17,219 nt of DNA from an uncultured Lachnospiraceae bacterium (lineage in GTDB: Bacteria > Bacillota_A > Clostridia > Lachnospirales > Lachnospiraceae), in assembly GCA_910588595.1 (NCBI GenBank), contig CAJUQU010000055.1:1-17219 (forward strand), read 5' to 3'. The stretch's first letter is position 1, and the number at the start of each line of letters is the position of its first letter. A program made the translations under genes and the position numbers. Of the stretch, positions 7,028 through 13,289 are shown piece after piece. The notes beneath the pieces are model-generated. The model was given only the letters and a program-made list of their open reading frames with translations. It was not told where the DNA came from and did no database searches.

Positions 7028-7051
7028 ACTAATAATAACCCGATTTTACAA
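7023..7051 (-). promoter_or_regulatory. Candidate promoter for the methyltransferase gene
   Basis: Reading the - strand, TTGTAA (7051-7046), a 17-base spacer and TATACT (7028-7023) are followed by a leader of about 110 bases. The -10 box is part of the self-complementary AGTATACT at 7023-7030, so a -10-like box also faces right, but no matching -35 box is present for it. Confidence 0.45.
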
Positions 7052-7144
7052 TGATCAATATCGGTCACGATCCGGCCCGTCAGTATAGAAACTGTTAAGA
7101 AATAGTATCAAGAAAGCTCAAAAATACGTTTATGCAGTATTGTA

Positions 7145-7206
7145 CAAAAAAAAATACAACAAAAAATAAAAAAGTGCTTGCAAAAGCATAAATGCTACGA
7201 TATACT
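7145..7206 (+). promoter_or_regulatory. rpsJ: Strong promoter with A-rich UP element for the S10-spc operon
   Basis: TTGCAA (7178-7183), 17 bases, TATACT (7201-7206): a near-consensus housekeeping promoter. An A-rich tract at about 7145-7173, with runs of nine, six and six A, sits directly upstream and fits an UP element for the RNA polymerase alpha subunits. Transcription would start near 7213, giving a leader of about 310 bases. The spacer contains the inverted repeat AGCAT-AA-ATGCT (7185-7196). Confidence 0.8.
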
Positions 7207-7212
7207 ACTAAT

Positions 7213-7522
7213 TGCTGTGACATGATAGCGATGAAACGTGAGGTTGCTGCTTGTGTCAGATGATTCAGACATAGAGCAGGTTTTCCGCGGAGCGAATGTC
7301 AAGAACCGGCATAGACCGGTTAGGAAACTGGCGACAAGTCACTGTACAAAGGTTAAGCCGCAGGGCTAGCCTAATAAACGATGTGTCAGATGCGCGTTTT
7401 CGTTGTGAAAGCGCAGAAGAAGCTGCTCTGATGAGAGAGCTGAATGACACACCCGGAGGAGTGTACAGTCACCGCTTGTCGTACTTATTCATAAAAAGTG
7501 CGAAAAGGAGGCGACTTTTTTT
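7213..7522 (+). ncRNA. Structured 5' leader of the S10-spc operon, candidate r-protein autoregulatory element
   Basis: Hand folding gives a consistent set of helices. An early hairpin pairs 7218-7222 with 7254-7258 and 7227-7231 with 7244-7248. A second pairs AACCGG (7304-7309) with CCGGTT (7316-7321). A long-range helix pairs CGACAAG (7332-7338) with CTTGTCG (7475-7481) and ACTGTAC (7341-7347) with GTACAGT (7463-7469). Inside it lie a hairpin at 7351-7371 with loop GCAG, and a three-way junction closed by TGTGTCA (7382-7388) with TGACACA (7445-7451). The junction arms are 7391-7415 and 7421-7441, with purine-rich linkers. Long leaders of S10 operons bind L4 in gamma-proteobacteria; I cannot match this one to a named family. 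Short open frames here look non-coding. Confidence 0.65.
7481..7522 (+). promoter_or_regulatory. Alternative hairpins at the rpsJ start: terminator-like stem holding the Shine-Dalgarno
   Basis: AAAAAGT (7493-7499) plus CG (7501-7502) pair with CG (7512-7513) plus ACTTTTT (7514-7520), leaving AAAAGGAGG, the rpsJ Shine-Dalgarno, as the loop; a T-run (7516-7522) ends at the ATG. The same left arm can instead pair with GTACTT (7481-7486 with 7496-7501). The two folds exclude each other, the pattern of an attenuator or translation switch. The stem is A-U rich and may be weak. Confidence 0.5.
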
Positions 7523-7840
7523 ATGGCAAGTCAGGTAATGAGAATTACATTAAAAGCTTATGATCATCAGCTGGTTGATGCATCTGCCAAAAAAATAATC
7601 GAGACAGTAAAGAAAAACGGATCACAGGTGAGCGGACCGGTTCCCCTTCCTACCAAGAAAGAGGTAGTGACGATCCTCAGGGCAGTTCACAAGTACAAAG
7701 ATTCCAGAGAGCAGTTCGAGCAGAGAACGCACAAGAGACTGATCGATATCATCACACCGACACCCAAGACGGTCGATGCACTGCAGAGATTGGAGATGCC
7801 GGCTGGTGTTTATATTGATATCAAAATGAAAAACAAGTAA
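7523..7840 (+). CDS. rpsJ: 30S ribosomal protein S10
   Basis: A 105-residue S10, close to the usual 102. The N-terminal strand MRITLKAYDHQLVD and the conserved TKKEVVTILRAVHKYKDSREQFE and HKRLIDI segments cover the whole protein, including the extended loop that reaches into the 30S head. In other bacteria S10 also acts as NusE in antitermination, so a sequence-structured leader directly upstream is notable. It is the first gene of the S10-spc operon, starting 310 bases after the promoter's expected start point. The Shine-Dalgarno GGAGG (7507-7511) is 11 bases from the ATG, a long spacing filled by a T-run. Confidence 0.97.
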   Translation: MASQVMRITLKAYDHQLVDASAKKIIETVKKNGSQVSGPVPLPTKKEVVTILRAVHKYKDSREQFEQRTHKRLIDIITPTPKTVDALQRLEMPAGVYIDIKMKNK

Positions 7841-7843
7841 GCC

Positions 7844-7887
7844 TTCTACTAGTATGAGCGTTTTGCGACAAGCGCTCCGCTGTAGAA
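7844..7887 (+). other. Two-tier hairpin between rpsJ and rplC
   Basis: TTCTAC (7844-7849) pairs with GTAGAA (7882-7887) and, beyond an internal loop, GAGCG (7856-7860) pairs with CGCTC (7873-7877), leaving a 12-base loop. No T-run follows. It fills the gap and ends just before the rplC ribosome binding site, so an RNA role such as processing or translation control is plausible. Confidence 0.5.
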
Positions 7888-7909
7888 CAAATGGAGGTAG
7901 GAAAAGAAA

Positions 7910-8593
7910 ATGAAGAAAGCTATATTGGCTACGAAAGTCGGAATGACTCAAATCTTCAACGAAGACGGTTCGCTGATCCCTGTGACCGTGCTTCAGGCTG
8001 GTCCGTGTGTTGTGACACAGATCAAGACAGAGGAAAATGATGGCTACAAGGCAGTTCAGGTTGGCTTTGTGGACAAGAAGGACAAGATCGTCAACAAGGA
8101 TAAGGGCGGCAGGAAGGAAGTCATCCACAGACATGGTGTTAACAAGGCACTCAAAGGTCACTTTGACAAGGCTGGTGTCTCTTCCAAGAGATTTTTGAGA
8201 GAGTTTAAGTTTGAGAATGCAGAAGAGTATGCATTGGGAAATGAGATCAAAGCTGACATCTTTGCAGTGGGCGATAAGATCGATGCATCTGCTGTTTCCA
8301 AGGGAAAAGGGTTCCAGGGCGCGATCAAGAGACATGGTCAGCACAGAGGACCGATGGCACATGGTTCCAAGTTCCACCGTCATCAGGGTTCCAACGGCGC
8401 CTGCTCATCACCGAGCCGCGTATTTAAGGGAAAAGGCATGCCGGGACATATGGGCTGCGTGAAGGTAACTGTTCAGAACCTTGAAATCGTAAGAGTTGAT
8501 GCTGAGAAGAACCTGCTTTTGGTGAAGGGCTCTGTTCCGGGACCGAAGAAAGCGCTGGTGACACTCAAGGAAACTACCAGAGTAGATGCGTAG
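7910..8593 (+). CDS. rplC: 50S ribosomal protein L3
   Basis: A 227-residue L3, an early-assembly 23S rRNA-binding protein whose long loop nears the peptidyl transferase centre. MKKAILATKVGMTQIF starts the protein, and GKGFQG (132-137, Gln136 being the position methylated by PrmB in E. coli) precedes the HGQHRGPMAHGS loop. It is about 18 residues longer than the E. coli protein (209), partly through an insertion of about 15 residues near 60-76 (NKDKGGRKEVIHRHG). GGAGG lies 12 bases before the ATG. rplD follows after 20 bases. Confidence 0.97.
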   Translation: MKKAILATKVGMTQIFNEDGSLIPVTVLQAGPCVVTQIKTEENDGYKAVQVGFVDKKDKIVNKDKGGRKEVIHRHGVNKALKGHFDKAGVSSKRFLREFKFENAEEYALGNEIKADIFAVGDKIDASAVSKGKGFQGAIKRHGQHRGPMAHGSKFHRHQGSNGACSSPSRVFKGKGMPGHMGCVKVTVQNLEIVRVDAEKNLLLVKGSVPGPKKALVTLKETTRVDA

Positions 8594-8613
8594 GTGAAAG
8601 GAGGATCATACAG

Positions 8614-9234
8614 ATGGCAAAAGTATCTGTTTATAATATGGAAGGCAAGGAAGTTGACACGATCGACTTGAGCGATGAGATCTTCGGCGTGGAAGTCAAT
8701 GAGCATCTTGTGCACATGGCAGTCGTTCAGCAGCTTGCAAACAAACGCCAGGGTACTCAGAAGGCAAAGACGCGTTCTGAAGTGTCAGGCGGCGGAAGAA
8801 AACCCTGGAGACAGAAGGGAACCGGTCATGCGAGACAGGGTTCTACGAGAGCTCCGCAGTGGACAGGTGGCGGTGTTGTATTCGCACCGGTGCCAAGAGA
8901 CTACTCTTTCAAGATGAACAAGAAGGAGAAGAGGGCGGCACTCAAGTCCGCGCTCACAAGCAGGGTTCAGGAGAACAAGCTGATCGTGATCGATGAGCTC
9001 AAGTTCGATGAGATCAAGACAAAGAATTTTAAGGCTGTCATGGACAATCTGAAGGTGGCGAAAGCGTACGTAGTCCTGAATGACAATGACGAGAAGGTTG
9101 TCATGTCAGCAAGAAACCTGCCAAATGTACAGACAGCATTGACAAACACGATCAACGTGTATGATGTTATGAAGGGCGGCACAGTGATCCTCACTAAAGA
9201 TGCCGTAAAGACGATCGAGGAGGTGTACGCATAA
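8614..9234 (+). CDS. rplD: 50S ribosomal protein L4
   Basis: A 206-residue L4, normal length. The extended internal loop that lines the peptide exit tunnel is visible as KTRSEVSGGGRKPWRQKGTG with ARQGSTRAPQW (about residues 50-85). L4 is the autoregulator of the S10 operon in E. coli, binding the operon leader to cause both attenuation and translational repression; whether it does so on the leader here is untested. AAAGGAGG precedes the ATG by about nine bases. Its TAA overlaps the rplW start by one base (TAATG at 9232-9236), suggesting translational coupling. Confidence 0.97.
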   Translation: MAKVSVYNMEGKEVDTIDLSDEIFGVEVNEHLVHMAVVQQLANKRQGTQKAKTRSEVSGGGRKPWRQKGTGHARQGSTRAPQWTGGGVVFAPVPRDYSFKMNKKEKRAALKSALTSRVQENKLIVIDELKFDEIKTKNFKAVMDNLKVAKAYVVLNDNDEKVVMSARNLPNVQTALTNTINVYDVMKGGTVILTKDAVKTIEEVYA

Positions 9235-9533
9235 TGGCAGATATCAAATATTATGACGTGATCCTTAAGCCGGTCATTACAGAGAAGAGTATGGCTGGCA
9301 TGGGCGAGAAGAAATATACATTCCTGGTTCATACAGAGGCGAACAAGTCTCAGATCAAGGAAGCTGTCGAGAAAATGTTCGAGGGAACAAAGGTCGAAAA
9401 GGTTAACACGATGAATCTTGACGGCAAGAAGAAGAGACGCGGCATGGTTTACGGCAAGACTGCAAAGACCAAGAAAGCGATTGTACAGTTGACAGAGGAC
9501 AGTAAGGATATCGAGATCTTCTCAGGTTTATAA
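9234..9533 (+). CDS. rplW: 50S ribosomal protein L23
   Basis: A 99-residue L23, the protein at the tunnel exit that docks trigger factor and SRP. The N-terminal YDVILKPVITEKSM motif and the KVEKVNTMNLDGKKKRRGM stretch are diagnostic. It overlaps rplD by one base, with its Shine-Dalgarno (GAGGAGGTG, 9217-9225) inside the rplD coding region. After the stop there are 78 bases before rplB in which I see no strong hairpin. Confidence 0.97.
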   Translation: MADIKYYDVILKPVITEKSMAGMGEKKYTFLVHTEANKSQIKEAVEKMFEGTKVEKVNTMNLDGKKKRRGMVYGKTAKTKKAIVQLTEDSKDIEIFSGL

Positions 9534-9611
9534 GATTCCTGTAATGCGGCTGTGACAATGCAGACTATACACAATCAAGTGTGATAATAAAAGAGTAAAG
9601 GAGAAAAGAAC

Positions 9612-10454
9612 ATGGGAATCAAAAAATATAACCCATATACACCTTCGAGAAGAAATATGACCAGTTCAGACTTCTCTGAGATCACAAAGACGACTCCCGA
9701 AAAGTCCCTTTGTGTGTCAAAGAAAAAGCATGCTGGGCGCAACAATCAGGGTAAGATTACTGTCAGACATCATGGCGGTGGAAATAGACAGAAATATAGA
9801 ATCATCGATTTCAAGAGAAACAAAGACGGCATAATGGCAAGAGTGATCGGTATCGAGTATGATCCGAACAGATCGGCAAACATTGCCCTGATCTGCTATG
9901 AAGATGGTCAGAAGGCATATATCATTGCACCGGAAGGGCTGACAGACGGCATGAAGGTCATGAACGGACCGCAGGCAGAGATCAGAGTCGGCAACTGCTT
10001 ACCGCTCTCTGAGATCCCGGTAGGTACAAATGTACACAATGTCGAGCTGTATCCTGGCAAGGGCGGACAGCTTGTGCGCTCCGCAGGAAACAGTGCACAG
10101 CTGATGGCGAAGGAAGGCAAGTACGCGACACTCCGACTTCCCTCCGGCGAGATGAGAATGGTACCGATCGTCTGCAGGGCATCGATCGGTACGGTGGGTA
10201 ATGGCGATCATAACCTTATCAAAATCGGTAAAGCAGGACGTAAGCGCCACATGGGTATCAGACCTACTGTCCGCGGTTCTGTTATGAACCCGAATGATCA
10301 TCCACATGGTGGTGGTGAAGGTAAGACTGGTATCGGTAGACCAGGTCCATCTACACCTTGGGGCAAGCCAGCGCTCGGTCTGAAGACAAGAAAGAGCAAG
10401 AAGGCTTCTAACAAGTTGATCGTGAGAAGAAGAGACGGTAGAGCGATTAAATAA
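9612..10454 (+). CDS. rplB: 50S ribosomal protein L2
   Basis: A 280-residue L2, standard length. It binds 23S rRNA and helps build the peptidyl transferase centre. RHHGGGNRQKYRIIDFKR (52-69) marks the OB-fold region and NPNDHPHGGGEGK (226-238) contains the conserved His230, matching His229 of E. coli. The lysine/arginine-rich tail ends RRRDGRAIK. AAAGGAG precedes the ATG by seven or eight bases. The last codons (AGCGATTAAATAA) are duplicated downstream as part of a tandem repeat, described separately. Confidence 0.97.
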   Translation: MGIKKYNPYTPSRRNMTSSDFSEITKTTPEKSLCVSKKKHAGRNNQGKITVRHHGGGNRQKYRIIDFKRNKDGIMARVIGIEYDPNRSANIALICYEDGQKAYIIAPEGLTDGMKVMNGPQAEIRVGNCLPLSEIPVGTNVHNVELYPGKGGQLVRSAGNSAQLMAKEGKYATLRLPSGEMRMVPIVCRASIGTVGNGDHNLIKIGKAGRKRHMGIRPTVRGSVMNPNDHPHGGGEGKTGIGRPGPSTPWGKPALGLKTRKSKKASNKLIVRRRDGRAIK

Positions 10455-10534
10455 GGTCGACGGCTGAACGGTTGGAAAAGAATCGCTCAGCGATTAAATA
10501 AAACGGCGGCTGAGCGGTTGGTAAAGAATCGCTC
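10442..10534 (+). repeat. Tandem duplication of 46-47 bases at the rplB 3' end, two stem-loops
   Basis: Copy 1 is 10442-10488 and copy 2 is 10489-10534. Both begin AGCGATTAAATAA, which in copy 1 is the end of rplB, and share CGGCTGA-CGGTTGG-AAAGAATCGCTC with two substitutions. Each copy, with the start of the following unit, folds as a hairpin: 10463-10473 with 10481-10491 (10 pairs, one A-C mismatch) and 10509-10519 with 10527-10537 (11 pairs including two G-U). Substitutions preserve or improve pairing. A further palindrome GCGATATCGC lies at 10536-10545. Confidence 0.85.
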
Positions 10535-10591
10535 GGCGATATCGCTCTGCCTCTGGTAACAGGATATAGATGATTAAGGAGGAATTACCTA

Positions 10592-10873
10592 ATGGCAAGG
10601 TCATTAAAAAAGGGTCCTTTCGCAGACGCAAGCCTTTTGAAGAAGGTTGATGCTATGAATGCGTCAGGAAGTAAAACAGTAATAAAGACATGGTCACGTC
10701 GTTCTACAATTTTCCCCTCTTTTGTAGGTCACACATTTGCAGTTCACGACGGAAGAAAACATGTGCCTGTATATGTAACAGAAGATATGGTTGGACACAA
10801 GCTTGGTGAATTCGTTGCAACCAGAACCTACAGAGGACATGGCAAGGACGAAAAGAAATCAAAAGTGAGATAA
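10592..10873 (+). CDS. rpsS: 30S ribosomal protein S19
   Basis: A 93-residue S19, normal length, a protein of the 30S head that contacts the A-site finger region. MARSLKKGPFAD at the start, IKTWSRRSTIFPSFVGHTF in the centre and KLGEFVATRTYRGH near the end are invariant S19 segments. AAGGAGG (10577-10583) lies eight bases before the ATG. It is separated from rplB by 137 bases, the second widest gap in the operon here, filled by the duplicated hairpins. rplV starts 27 bases after the stop. Confidence 0.97.
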   Translation: MARSLKKGPFADASLLKKVDAMNASGSKTVIKTWSRRSTIFPSFVGHTFAVHDGRKHVPVYVTEDMVGHKLGEFVATRTYRGHGKDEKKSKVR

Positions 10874-10900
10874 ATTGATCAGTTGAAAGGAGGTTCAACC

Positions 10901-11293
10901 ATGGCAGAGAAATATAGCAGAACAAGTTATAAGAGAAAGAGAAATGCAGAAAATAGAGAAACCAGACCATCAGCAAAGCTTTCCTATGCCAGAGTATCTG
11001 TTCAGAAGGCATGCTTCGTTTTAGATGCGATCAGAGGTAAGGATGTGCAGACTGCATTGGGAATCCTGGCGTACAATCCAAGATACGCTTCAAGCATCAT
11101 CAAGAAGCTTTTGGAGTCAGCGATCGCAAATGCCGAGAACAACAACGGTATGAACGCTGAGAACCTTTATATCGCAGAGTGTTATGCAAATAAGGGACCT
11201 ACAATGAAGCGTGTTAGACCAAGGGCACAGGGCAGAGCTTATAGGATCGAGAAGAGAATGAGCCACATAACAATCGTGCTTGACGAGAGATAG
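10901..11293 (+). CDS. rplV: 50S ribosomal protein L22
   Basis: A 130-residue L22. SAKLSYARVSVQKACFVLDAIRGK marks the start of the core, and the long beta-hairpin reaching the exit tunnel ends with KRVRPRAQGRAYRIEKRMSHITIVL. It has about 20 extra basic, polar residues at the N-terminus (EKYSRTSYKRKRNAENRETR) compared with E. coli L22 (110 residues). An in-frame TTG at 10883 exists, but the ATG at 10901 directly follows AAAGGAGG at a seven-base spacing. The stop TAG overlaps the rpsC ribosome binding site (TAGGAGG). Confidence 0.96.
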   Translation: MAEKYSRTSYKRKRNAENRETRPSAKLSYARVSVQKACFVLDAIRGKDVQTALGILAYNPRYASSIIKKLLESAIANAENNNGMNAENLYIAECYANKGPTMKRVRPRAQGRAYRIEKRMSHITIVLDER

Positions 11294-11303
11294 GAGGAAG
11301 AAA

Positions 11304-11960
11304 ATGGGACAGAAAGTTAATCCTCATGGACTGAGAGTCGGCGTTATTAAGGATTGGGATTCAAAATGGTATGCTGATGCTGACTTTGCGGACTATTTGG
11401 TGGAAGATTATAATATTAGAAAATTTTTAAAGAAGAAATTGTTCAGTGCCGGTGTCTCAAAGATTGAGATCGAGAGAGCATCTGACAGGGTGAAGGTAAT
11501 CGTTTTCACTGCAAAACCTGGTGTCGTGATCGGCAAGGGCGGTGCAGAGATCGAGATCACCAAGAAAGAGCTTCAGAAGCTTACAGGAAAGAATGTGCTT
11601 GTTGACATCAAGGAGATCAAGAGACCGGACAGAGATGCACAGCTGGTAGCTGAGAATATTGCACAGCAGCTTGAGAATCGTGTGTCTTTCAGACGCGCCA
11701 TGAAGTCCTGCATGGGCAGAACCATGAAGGCTGGTGCTCAGGGTATCAAGGCGGCTGTTTCAGGACGTCTCGGTGGAGCAGATATGGCTCGTACAGAGTT
11801 TTACAGTGAGGGTACGATTCCTCTTCAGACACTTAGAGCAGATATTGATTATGGTTTCGCAGAGGCAGATACAACTTACGGCAAGCTTGGCGTAAAGGTT
11901 TGGATCTACAAGGGCGAAGTACTTCCTACAAAGGGAAACAAGGAAGGGAGCGATAAATAA
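11304..11960 (+). CDS. rpsC: 30S ribosomal protein S3
   Basis: A 218-residue S3, with MGQKVNPHGLRVG at the start. The KH domain is seen at KPGVVIGKGGAEIEITKKEL (71-90), its GKGG loop at 77-80. The C-terminal domain carries the MKSCMGRTMKAGAQGIK segment and ADTTYGKLGVKVWIYKGE. S3 lines the mRNA entry tunnel and helps helicase activity there. GGAGG (11293-11297) is six bases before the ATG. Its TAA shares a base with the rplP start (TAATG at 11958-11962). Confidence 0.97.
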   Translation: MGQKVNPHGLRVGVIKDWDSKWYADADFADYLVEDYNIRKFLKKKLFSAGVSKIEIERASDRVKVIVFTAKPGVVIGKGGAEIEITKKELQKLTGKNVLVDIKEIKRPDRDAQLVAENIAQQLENRVSFRRAMKSCMGRTMKAGAQGIKAAVSGRLGGADMARTEFYSEGTIPLQTLRADIDYGFAEADTTYGKLGVKVWIYKGEVLPTKGNKEGSDK

Positions 11961-12397
11961 TGTTAATGCCAAAAAGAGTAAAGCGTCGTAAACAGTTCCG
12001 CGGTACAATGGCAGGTAAGGCGCAGAGAGGTAATACAATTACTTACGGTGAGTATGGTATCATAGCAACAGAGCCATGCTGGATCAAGTCCAATCAGATC
12101 GAGGCAGCCCGTATCGCCATGACACGTTATATCAAGCGTGGTGGTAAGGTGTGGATCAAGATATTCCCGGATAAGCCAGTGACAGCAAAGCCTGCTGAGA
12201 CACGTATGGGTTCAGGTAAGGGAACGCTTGAGTACTGGGTAGCAGTCGTAAAACCAGGTCGTGTAATGTTTGAGATCAGCGGGGTCGCTGAGGATGTAGC
12301 AAAAGAAGCTTTACGTCTTGCAACACACAAACTTCCTTGCAAGTGCAAGATCGTTTCTAAAGCGGATTTGGAAGGCGGTGCAGTAAATGAAAACTAA
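11960..12397 (+). CDS. rplP: 50S ribosomal protein L16
   Basis: A 145-residue L16, slightly longer than the usual 136-144. MLMPKRVKRRKQFRG, then WIKSNQIEAARIAMTRYIKR and KPAETRMGSGKG, are family signatures; L16 shapes the A-site tRNA elbow region. ATG 11960 is preferred to the internal ATG at 11966 because GGGAG (11946-11950) is nine bases upstream and Firmicutes L16 proteins start with MLxPKRVK. It overlaps rpsC by one base and rpmC by 11 bases. Confidence 0.96.
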   Translation: MLMPKRVKRRKQFRGTMAGKAQRGNTITYGEYGIIATEPCWIKSNQIEAARIAMTRYIKRGGKVWIKIFPDKPVTAKPAETRMGSGKGTLEYWVAVVKPGRVMFEISGVAEDVAKEALRLATHKLPCKCKIVSKADLEGGAVNEN

Positions 12398-12596
12398 TAA
12401 GTATGTAGAGGATTTAAAGACCAAATCAGCCGCAGAATTATCACAGGAATTAGTTTCTGCAAAGAAAGAACTTTTCAATTTGAGATTTCAGAATGCAACA
12501 AATCAGTTAGACAATACAGCAAGGATCAAGGAAGTAAGAAGAAATATCGCTAGGATTCAGACTGTGATTGCTGCAAATCTTAAGAGTGCAGAGTAG
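12387..12596 (+). CDS. rpmC: 50S ribosomal protein L29
   Basis: A 69-residue L29, two long helices at the exit-tunnel rim next to L23. The AELSQELVSAKKELFNLRFQ segment and the RIKEVRRNIARIQTV helix are typical. It starts inside the end of rplP, with an 11-base overlap, so translation of the two is probably coupled. The stop TAG is part of the TAGGAGG ribosome binding site of rpsQ. Confidence 0.96.
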   Translation: MKTNKYVEDLKTKSAAELSQELVSAKKELFNLRFQNATNQLDNTARIKEVRRNIARIQTVIAANLKSAE

Positions 12597-12609
12597 GAGG
12601 AGAATGGTC

Positions 12610-12864
12610 GTGGAAAGAAATTTGAGAAAAACACGTACAGGCAAGGTTGTGAGCAACAAAATGCAGAAGACCATCGTGGTTGCTGTGGAAGATCATGTTA
12701 AGCATCCTCTTTACGGAAAGATCGTTAAGAGAACTTATAAGTTGAAAGCACATGATGAAAATAATGAGTGCAACATTGGCGATACCGTTAAAGTTATGGA
12801 GACAAGACCTTTGTCAAAGGATAAGAGATGGAGACTTGTCGAAGTGATCGAAAGAGTAAAATAG
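12610..12864 (+). CDS. rpsQ: 30S ribosomal protein S17
   Basis: An 84-residue S17 OB-fold protein. RNLRKTRTGKVVSNKMQKTI, VKHPLYGKIV and the ETRPLSKDKRWRLVEVIE end cover the family's conserved regions. Two starts are possible: ATG 12604 only three bases after GGAGG (12596-12600), or GTG 12610 nine bases after it. GTG is chosen because the spacing is normal and the product then begins MERNLRK, as is common in related bacteria; the ATG start would add two residues. A hairpin follows in the gap before rplN. Confidence 0.94.
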   Translation: MERNLRKTRTGKVVSNKMQKTIVVAVEDHVKHPLYGKIVKRTYKLKAHDENNECNIGDTVKVMETRPLSKDKRWRLVEVIERVK

Positions 12865-12873
12865 ATTTTAAAT

Positions 12874-12890
12874 GCAATGTATGACATTGC
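12874..12890 (+). other. Compact hairpin between rpsQ and rplN
   Basis: GCAATGT (12874-12880) and ACATTGC (12884-12890) form a perfect seven-bp stem with loop ATG. Only three T follow, so it is unlikely to terminate. It ends five bases before the rplN ribosome binding site AAGGAG. It may influence rplN translation or mRNA stability. Confidence 0.5.
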
Positions 12891-12908
12891 TTTGGAAGGA
12901 GAATAAGC

Positions 12909-13277
12909 ATGATACAACAGGAAAGCAGACTGAAAGTCGCTGATAACACCGGTGCCAAAGAACTACTCTGCATCAGGGTTATGGGCGGATCTACGAGAAG
13001 ATATGCAAATATTGGTGATGTGATCGTTGCTAGCGTCAAAGATGCAACACCAGGCGGCGTTGTAAAAAAAGGCGATGTAGTGAAAGCTGTAGTTGTACGT
13101 ACCGTAAAAGGTTCCCGTCGCAAGGACGGTTCTTATATTAAATTTGATGAAAATGCTGCTGTTATCATCAAGGATGACAAGACTCCGAGAGGAACACGTA
13201 TTTTTGGACCAGTGGCGAGAGAGCTTCGTGAGAAACAGTTTATGAAGATTGTTTCCTTAGCTCCTGAAGTATTATAG
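12909..13277 (+). CDS. rplN: 50S ribosomal protein L14
   Basis: A 122-residue L14, exact family length. MIQQESRLKVADNTGAKELLCIRV opens the protein and GTRIFGPVARELR with KIVSLAPEVL closes it, both highly conserved. L14 forms bridge B8 and contacts ribosome silencing factor RsfS in other bacteria. AAGGAG precedes the ATG. rplN is classically the first gene of the spc operon; no separate promoter is evident in the short 44-base gap, so S10 and spc appear continuous here. Confidence 0.97.
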   Translation: MIQQESRLKVADNTGAKELLCIRVMGGSTRRYANIGDVIVASVKDATPGGVVKKGDVVKAVVVRTVKGSRRKDGSYIKFDENAAVIIKDDKTPRGTRIFGPVARELREKQFMKIVSLAPEVL

Positions 13278-13289
13278 GGAGGTGCCGGA

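Noticed and set aside
7025..7030. Additional + strand promoter at TATACT for the S10 operon
   Set aside because: No acceptable -35 box is found 16-18 bases upstream; the box is explained by the palindrome with the - strand promoter.
7296..7538. 80-codon open frame through the rpsJ leader
   Set aside because: It overlaps the structured leader and runs out of frame into rpsJ, lacks a Shine-Dalgarno at its ATG, and has no recognisable protein features.
7622..8383. 253-codon open frame on the - strand
   Set aside because: It is fully antisense to rpsJ and rplC, which are unmistakable, and its composition fits a shadow frame.
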